Shown here piece after piece: positions 7,776 to 11,381 of a stretch of 11,381 nucleotides of DNA (within the stretch, counting starts at the first letter, position 1; each line of letters opens with the position of its first letter). The translations under genes and the position numbers were made by a program. The stretch covers positions 1 to 11,381 of the forward strand of contig JAUNPM010000022.1 in assembly GCA_030536675.1 (NCBI GenBank). Reading direction: 5' to 3'. The notes under the pieces were generated by a model, which worked only from the letters and a program-made list of their open reading frames with translations, had not been told where the DNA came from and made no database searches. Source of the stretch: Clostridia bacterium. GTDB taxonomy: Bacteria; Bacillota; Clostridia; Lachnospirales; CAG-274.

Positions 7776-8266
7776 GGTGTAACAATCATCCTTTCATCAT
7801 CTTCCTTTTTCTTTTCAAACACAACTCCGTGATCCTTGTATTTTTTAAGCACAAAATGAGTTGAAGTGCTCAAAACGGAATCAAGTGGTGACAGCTTGCT
7901 TGATATGAAGTAGGAAATATCTCTTATATTTTTGCCGTCCATCATAACAAGCAGGTCATAAGCTCCCGCCATTAAGTACACTGCCTTAACTTCTTCAAAA
8001 CCGCTTATTCTCTCGGCAATTTTTTCAAATCCCCTGTCTCTTTGAGGTGTGACCTTGACCTCTATCATAGCTGTTACAAATTCTCTTTCAGTCTTATCCC
8101 AATTTATAAGTGTTGTATATCCGCAAATGATCTGATCATTTATCATTTCATCTATGGCGGCGGCAATTTCATCTGCCGTCATACCCAGCATCGCCGCCAT
8201 ATCTTCAATGCTCACTCTGCTGTTCTTCTCCAAGATCTCAAGAATTATATTTTTAATATTTTCCAT
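7772..8266 (-). CDS. Lrp/AsnC-family transcriptional regulator (AlaR-like)
   Basis: This is a 164-residue regulator. Residues about 3-55 form the AsnC-type winged helix-turn-helix (IEDMAAMLGMTADEIAAAIDEM and following, here two helices plus recognition helix). Residues about 62-140 form the RAM ligand-binding domain, with VTAMIEVKVTPQRDRGFE and AVYLMAGAYDLLVMMDG. Such proteins assemble as dimers to octamers and respond to amino acids. I start it at ATG 8266, not at the in-frame GTG at 8275, because that GTG lies inside the ribosome binding site AAAGGTGA. The stop TGA overlaps the aminotransferase start. A near-consensus promoter and an AT-rich dyad lie upstream, which suits autoregulation. 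The acidic-basic tail KKKEDDERMIVTP is beyond the usual family end. Confidence 0.92.
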   Translation of the reverse strand: MENIKNIILEILEKNSRVSIEDMAAMLGMTADEIAAAIDEMINDQIICGYTTLINWDKTEREFVTAMIEVKVTPQRDRGFEKIAERISGFEEVKAVYLMAGAYDLLVMMDGKNIRDISYFISSKLSPLDSVLSTSTHFVLKKYKDHGVVFEKKKEDDERMIVTP

Positions 8267-8271
8267 AATTA

Positions 8272-8279
8272 TCACCTTT
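8272..8279 (-). promoter_or_regulatory. Ribosome binding site deciding the regulator's start
   Basis: The minus strand reads AAAGGTGA, five bases before ATG 8266. The GTG inside it would be an alternative in-frame start, but it would then have no ribosome binding site of its own, so ATG 8266 is preferred. Confidence 0.8.
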
Positions 8280-8294
8280 CATTTTTTTCTAATA

Positions 8295-8323
8295 ATTATA
8301 CTACACCCGTGATTTAAAGTCAA
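8295..8323 (-). promoter_or_regulatory. Near-consensus sigma-A promoter of the regulator-aminotransferase-sirtuin-cobalamin operon
   Basis: On the minus strand, TTGACT (8318-8323) and a perfect TATAAT (8295-8300) are separated by exactly 17 bases. Transcription would start near 8288, giving a leader of only about 20 bases before ATG 8266. That is too short for a riboswitch. It is the best promoter in the window and the only strong one seen for the six genes below it. Confidence 0.88.
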
Positions 8324-8343
8324 TTAAAGTAAATATTTTAATT
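8322..8343. promoter_or_regulatory. AT-rich dyad just upstream of the operon promoter, candidate Lrp-type operator
   Basis: AATTAAA (8322-8328) and TTTAATT (8337-8343) form inverted arms around GTAAATAT, with further matches inside. The dyad touches the -35 hexamer. Lrp/AsnC proteins bind AT-rich imperfect palindromes near promoters, so autoregulation is a reasonable guess. Since it also lies 6 bases past the stop of the upstream gene, a weak AU-only stem in that transcript cannot be excluded. Confidence 0.4.
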
Positions 8344-8348
8344 AGGCT

Positions 8349-9491
8349 TTAGGCTCGGTTTATATAAAATTTTTCTTTTATATTTTCTTTCATATTTTCG
8401 TATTCATATTTCGTAACATATTCATTGGGATTTATTTTCCCGTCATTCCCACTTATGATCCCGTTGCTTATAAAAAACATTACAGGTATCCTTGCATATT
8501 CGCTGACATTTTTATTATCCTCATACTTTTCAATATCAGAAGCGTTATATTTTTCAGGCTCCGCTTCAAAAACATTTATTGTATCCGAAGTAATAAGATT
8601 ATAAAACATAACGCACATATCCTCCCTTGTTATAAAGCCTTGAGGGTCAAATGTACCGTCGGCACAGCCTGAAATAATTTTATTATTGATACCGAAGCTG
8701 ACTGCGCCTCTTTCACTGTAAAGCACAATACTGCACATATCGGCAAAAGGCGAATAATTTGTATAATCGGCAGCGCTTAAATATTCCTTTGTACCACTGT
8801 ATGAATAGTCGTTTAAGCCCTCCAATGCTTCAATTCTTGTAATATAATTTTCACTGTTCTTTCTTTTGAATAAATTATATACTTTGTTTTTAACGTCAAG
8901 GAGCTCTCTGTTTGTTACATTCCCCTTAGGATCAATACTGTATGTAATTACTCCCGTCTTTATAAAAAATGACACAGGTATCTTTGCATATTCGCTTATA
9001 TCATTACCGTAAATAAAGTTATTCAGCAGAGCAATATCTCCTTTGGTATCACTGTATTCATATATTTTTATTTTATCTGATACTATAACGTTATAGAGCA
9101 TAACGTACATATCCTCTTTTGTAATTAAATCATCAGGCTTAAATTCTCCCTTTCCGTTTCCTCTTATAATTTCCGTTTTAAGCCCGTTATAAACAGCATT
9201 ATAATCCTTAGTATCGGGATATATATCATCATTGTTTTTTATTTTTACATCACTGAATATTTTATTTACATAGTCCTTATCCCACCCATAGTCATATTGC
9301 ACCTTTATATCATACACATTTGTAAGCAGGCGAACAGCGTCCGCCCTTGACGCATATTCCTCATTATTGTATTGAGCGAAAAAATTTTCTTTCATTTCTT
9401 CTATCTGCAATTTATATTCATCAGGCTCATCGGCATATATGTTCACAGCTGTAAACAACAAAGCTGCAATTAATAAAAATATTTTTTTCAT
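8349..9491 (-). CDS. Secreted protein with two tandem degenerate S-layer-homology (SLH)-like modules
   Basis: This 380-residue protein begins with a signal peptide: MKK, a hydrophobic stretch to about residue 18, and likely cleavage after A20 (NIYA|DEP). The rest is two related halves offset by 164 residues. IIRGNGKGEFKPDDLITKE (109-127) matches IISGCADGTFDPQGFITRE (272-290). EDMYVMLYN (126-134) matches EDMCVMFYN (290-298), and EYAKIPVSFF (167-176) matches EYARIPVMFF (331-340). The G-DG-F-P-ITRE pattern is that of SLH domains, which bind secondary cell-wall polymers, but the TRAE motifs are degenerate. No enzyme domain or LPXTG anchor is visible. It may sit on the cell wall or be a leftover surface protein; function is unknown. 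The ATG follows GAGGGGA. No clear terminator separates it from the operon downstream. Confidence 0.8.
   Translation of the reverse strand: MKKIFLLIAALLFTAVNIYADEPDEYKLQIEEMKENFFAQYNNEEYASRADAVRLLTNVYDIKVQYDYGWDKDYVNKIFSDVKIKNNDDIYPDTKDYNAVYNGLKTEIIRGNGKGEFKPDDLITKEDMYVMLYNVIVSDKIKIYEYSDTKGDIALLNNFIYGNDISEYAKIPVSFFIKTGVITYSIDPKGNVTNRELLDVKNKVYNLFKRKNSENYITRIEALEGLNDYSYSGTKEYLSAADYTNYSPFADMCSIVLYSERGAVSFGINNKIISGCADGTFDPQGFITREDMCVMFYNLITSDTINVFEAEPEKYNASDIEKYEDNKNVSEYARIPVMFFISNGIISGNDGKINPNEYVTKYEYENMKENIKEKFYINRA
8469..9110. repeat. Imperfect 492-bp-spaced tandem duplication inside the SLH-like gene
   Basis: Stretches around 8469-8504 and 8961-8996 (shared TATAAAAAA, ACAGGTATC, TTGCATATTCGCT) and around 8611-8620 and 9103-9112 (ACG-ACATAT) recur at a constant offset of 492 bases, i.e. 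164 codons. The span given runs from the first to the last of these anchors. Nucleotide as well as protein similarity shows that the gene grew by an internal duplication. Confidence 0.7.
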
Positions 9492-9539
9492 ACATAGTCC
9501 CCTCTCTCAAATTATTATATTATTCCAATCTACAACAAT

Positions 9540-9548
9540 ATTATATCA
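9540..9548 (-). promoter_or_regulatory. Extended -10 promoter of the SLH-like gene
   Basis: The minus strand reads TGATATAAT, an extended -10 (TGn plus perfect TATAAT), with no convincing -35 at 16-18 bases upstream. The predicted start near 9533 leaves about a 40-base leader to ATG 9491. Confidence 0.5.
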
Positions 9549-9575
9549 TATTTTGTATTAAATAAAAAGTATATC

Positions 9576-9597
9576 TGTTATTTTAATATATATAACA
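9576..9597. promoter_or_regulatory. Inverted repeat between the two divergent promoters
   Basis: TGTTAT (9576-9581) and ATAACA (9592-9597) are perfect inverted arms separated by 10 AT-only bases. The dyad lies upstream of both promoters. The arm sequence resembles half of a Rex-type site, but the spacing is wrong for that family, so no regulator is named. Confidence 0.3.
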
Positions 9598-9639
9598 AAT
9601 TAAAAATACTAAATACCAAAATATAATTGCAATTTACTC

Positions 9640-9668
9640 TTGACTTTACGATCAATTTATGTTAAATT
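9640..9668 (+). promoter_or_regulatory. Promoter of desulfoferrodoxin
   Basis: TTGACT (9640-9645), a 17-base spacer and TAAATT (9663-9668) with an upstream TG at 9660-9661 (TGTTAAATT, extended -10). The predicted start near 9675 gives a leader of about 70 bases. The dyad CAATTTATGTTAAATTG (9653-9669) covers the -10. Confidence 0.75.
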
Positions 9669-9697
9669 GTTATTAGATAATAAATATTATCACAATT
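9653..9697 (+). promoter_or_regulatory. Overlapping dyads across the -10 and start site of desulfoferrodoxin, candidate operator
   Basis: A perfect 7-3-7 dyad, CAATTTA/TAAATTG, spans 9653-9669. A second dyad, GATAAT-AAAT-ATTATC, spans 9676-9691 at the predicted start site, with outer arms AATTGT (9665-9670) and ACAATT (9692-9697). A repressor bound here would block the promoter. The GATAAT/ATTATC arms resemble Fur/PerR boxes, but the 4-base centre differs from the usual 7-1-7 spacing. The second dyad could also form a 5'-end hairpin in the mRNA. Confidence 0.45.
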
Positions 9698-9744
9698 AAG
9701 TTGAATTTAAAATACAAACAAATAAACATTAGGGAGGTATTGCT

Positions 9745-10125
9745 ATGAAAGCACCAAGATTTTTACTATGTAAGCATTGCGGCAACATTGCTGCATTAAT
9801 TAAAGACGTAGGCGTACCTATTGTATGCTGCGGAGAAAAAATGACAGAGCTTATTCCAAATACAACAGATGCCGCAGGTGAAAAGCATTTGCCTGTAGTT
9901 GAAGTAAACGGCGACACTGTTACAGTAAGCGTAGGTTCAGTTTCTCATCCTATGCTTGAGGAGCACTCTATTGAATGGGTATATCTTCTCACTAAAAACG
10001 GCGGTCAGAGAAAGGTTTTAAACCCGGGGGACGAACCTAAGGTCGTATTCAACACTTCAGGTGATAAGCCTGTTGCGGCATATGCTTACTGCAATCTTCA
10101 CGGCTTGTGGAAAACAGATATTTAA
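9745..10125 (+). CDS. dfx: Desulfoferrodoxin, class I superoxide reductase
   Basis: This 126-residue cytoplasmic enzyme reduces superoxide to hydrogen peroxide without making oxygen, a defence of strict anaerobes. The N-terminal desulforedoxin domain binds a rubredoxin-like Fe(SCys)4 centre through C9, C12, C28 and C29 (CKHC and CC). The C-terminal superoxide reductase domain has the five ligands of the Fe(His)4Cys centre: H48 in EKHLP, H68 and H74 in HPMLEEHSIEW, and C116 and H119 in CNLHG. K47 beside H48 is the conserved active-site lysine. All sites match the class I Desulfovibrio-type protein in order and spacing. The start ATG follows ATTAGGGAGGTATT. The gene is single, with its own promoter and dyads and a strong terminator. 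Its usual electron donor, rubredoxin, is not encoded nearby. Confidence 0.97.
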   Translation: MKAPRFLLCKHCGNIAALIKDVGVPIVCCGEKMTELIPNTTDAAGEKHLPVVEVNGDTVTVSVGSVSHPMLEEHSIEWVYLLTKNGGQRKVLNPGDEPKVVFNTSGDKPVAAYAYCNLHGLWKTDI

Positions 10126-10173
10126 TTACTGTCTGAATACACTTCAATAAGCTTCAATATCGTATATAAAATT

Positions 10174-10204
10174 ATCCCGTAAGGCTTTATGCTCCTTACG
10201 GGAT
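10174..10204. terminator. Bidirectional hairpin terminator between dfx and the phosphate transporter gene
   Basis: ATCCCGTAAGG (10174-10184) pairs perfectly with CCTTACGGGAT (10194-10204), an 11-bp stem with a 9-base loop. TTTTCCGTTTT follows on the plus strand and AATTTTATAT on the minus strand, so it can end both convergent transcripts. Confidence 0.88.
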
Positions 10205-10219
10205 TTTCCGTTTTACAAA

Positions 10220-11381
10220 TTATTTATTTGTATTGTTTTTTATAACTACCTGAGCCACATTAAGTGCAAGGTCAGCCACTCTTTCAAGATTTGTTATTAT
10301 ATCAAGATAAACAACGCCAACAAGAGGAGAGCATCTGTTTGTAGTCAGTCTTACAATATGCTTTTGTCTTAAGCCCTTTTCAAGTCCGTCAACTCTTTCC
10401 TCTTCCTTAATAACCTTTTCCGCAAATTCAATATTGTCGTCATTAAGAGCGGTAATTGCATTGTTTACACATTTTTGAGTTTCATTAAACATTTCCTTAA
10501 GCTCTGCTTTTGCGGTTTCTGAAAATTCAAGCTCATCTGTGATCATTGTTTCCGTAAACTCCGCCAAATTTTCACTGTGGTCGCCTATTCTTTCAATATC
10601 GTGAACAGTGTGGAAAAGACTTGTAATATAATTGTTTTCCTCTGATGTAATATCCGTATTACACAGCTTAACAAGATATTGCGTTATTATTTTTGTAAGA
10701 TTATCTATTCTTTCTTCTCTTGCATATATTTTTTCAATGGCTTCTGAATTTTTGGTTAAAAGGGTGTCACAGGCTAAAGCAAGATTTTTTTCAGCCATAT
10801 TTCCCAAATGCACGATCTCTTTAATACAGTTTTCAATAGCTATACTTGGAGTTTTAAGTATTCTGTCGTCCAAATGCATAACTCCGATTTCCTCGTCCAC
10901 CTCTGACTTTGTGCTTCTGCACATAATTTCAGCAATTTTGACAAGGACACCGCCAAAGGGAAACATAATCAATGTATTAAGAATATTAAATGAAGTGTGT
11001 ACCAAACTTATTTGATAGCCTGTTATTGTTCTGCCTCCCAAATTCGGATTAAGGCTAAAGAAAATAAATGCTATAATACTGAATACCACGCTTCCCAAAA
11101 CATTAAACATAAGGTGGATATAAGCAGCACCCTTTGCATTTTTAGAGGCACCTATACTTGATAAAAGAGCGGTTGCACAGGTTCATATATTCTGACCCAT
11201 AATAAAATAAACAGCTGAATACAAAGTTACAATCCCATAAAATGAAAGACACAAAACAATACCAACAGATGCGGAGCTGCTTTGTATTATGGCCGTTACG
11301 ACCATACCTACTCCAAGACCAAGGAGGGGATTTTTCCCACATTCCTGAAATGCAGTCTTAAAGCCCTCAAGCTTACTTAAA
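10220..11381 (-). pseudogene. Na+/phosphate cotransporter with C-terminal PhoU domain (NptA/YjbB-like), interrupted by an in-frame TGA; 5' end outside window
   Basis: Reading one frame from the right edge gives the second Na+/Pi cotransporter repeat: VVTAIIQSSSASVGIV, then FIMGQNI, a TGA at 11183-11185, then TCATALLSSIGAS. After this come further membrane segments (LGSVVFSIIAFIFF and SFNILNTLIMFPFGGVLV) and a PhoU domain of about 200 residues with HDIERIGDHSENLAE and DIITNLERVADLALNVA. The family motif is GQNIGT, so TGA replaces a glycine codon, most simply GGA, by one base change. Nothing else is broken on either side, with no frameshift in the visible 387 codons. The next in-frame ATG (11110) lies 24 codons downstream without a well-placed ribosome binding site and would yield a 296-residue fragment missing part of the transport core. 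Intact members carry phosphate, with PhoU as a probable control domain. A sequencing error is the main alternative to a recent pseudogene. Confidence 0.85.

Larger units (their letters stand above)
9492..9744. other. AT-rich divergent intergenic region
   Basis: These 253 bases separate the SLH-like gene (minus) from desulfoferrodoxin (plus). They hold a promoter for each gene and at least three inverted repeats, described separately. I see no small gene, no RNA gene and no riboswitch-like conserved core in them. Confidence 0.7.

Noticed and set aside
8267..8275. Upstream GTG start adding three residues to the Lrp regulator
   Set aside because: The GTG lies inside the AAAGGTGA ribosome binding site that serves ATG 8266, so it is unlikely to be used.
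11183..11185. Reading the TGA as selenocysteine or as recoded glycine
   Set aside because: The family has glycine here, not cysteine. The adjacent downstream sequence shows no obvious strong SECIS-like stem, and TGA ends cobO and the Lrp gene at overlapping junctions, so it works as a stop in this genome.
11142..11342. A 66-residue minus-strand open frame starting MWEKSPPW
   Set aside because: It overlaps the phosphate transporter coding sequence in another frame. The transporter frame there gives clear family motifs (QSSSASVG, GQNI), so this one is a shadow.

Overview
The window looks like a chromosomal stretch from a low-GC anaerobic Firmicute, probably of class Clostridia. The evidence is AT-rich codon use, strong GGGAGGT-type ribosome binding sites, sigma-A-type promoters, a class I desulfoferrodoxin and an anaerobic-style cobalamin gene set (CbiC/CbiP type). 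The family is inferred from style only and cannot be fixed from the sequence alone.

Layout. The left edge (1-218, +) is the C-terminal tail of a PLP enzyme that best fits CobD. It is followed closely by a solo FeS/FAD glutamate synthase small-subunit-like protein (237-1541, +). A strong bidirectional hairpin (1552-1620) separates this from a convergent FAD-dependent dehydrogenase of the COG2509 type (1630-3018, -). From 8323 down to 3064 on the minus strand runs a compact six-gene block: Lrp/AsnC regulator, class I aminotransferase, sirtuin, CbiP, CobO and CbiC. It has one near-consensus promoter at its head and one hairpin at its tail. Gene junctions inside it overlap by 3-4 bases, abut, or are 2-40 bases apart, so it reads as one operon. 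Upstream of it (8349-9491, -) lies a secreted protein made of two degenerate S-layer-homology-like modules. An AT-rich 253-bp divergent intergenic region (9492-9744) with several dyads separates that gene from desulfoferrodoxin (9745-10125, +). After another bidirectional hairpin comes a Na+/phosphate cotransporter with a C-terminal PhoU domain (10220 to the right edge, -). This last gene carries an in-frame TGA in place of a conserved glycine codon.

Functionally, CbiC, CobO and CbiP act in sequence in the corrin ring pathway (methyl migration, adenosylation, side-chain amidation). CobD would supply the aminopropanol phosphate attached next. The same transcript would carry an amino-acid-responsive regulator with its aminotransferase (an arrangement like Bacillus alaR-alaT) and an NAD+-dependent deacylase. 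Desulfoferrodoxin is an oxygen-defence enzyme of anaerobes. No RNA genes, mobile elements, CRISPR arrays or cobalamin riboswitch were found. No gene-free stretch exceeds 300 bases. I saw no clearly new multi-gene system. The most notable points are the nonsense codon in the phosphate transporter, the mixed aminotransferase/sirtuin/B12 operon and the dyads around the desulfoferrodoxin promoter.
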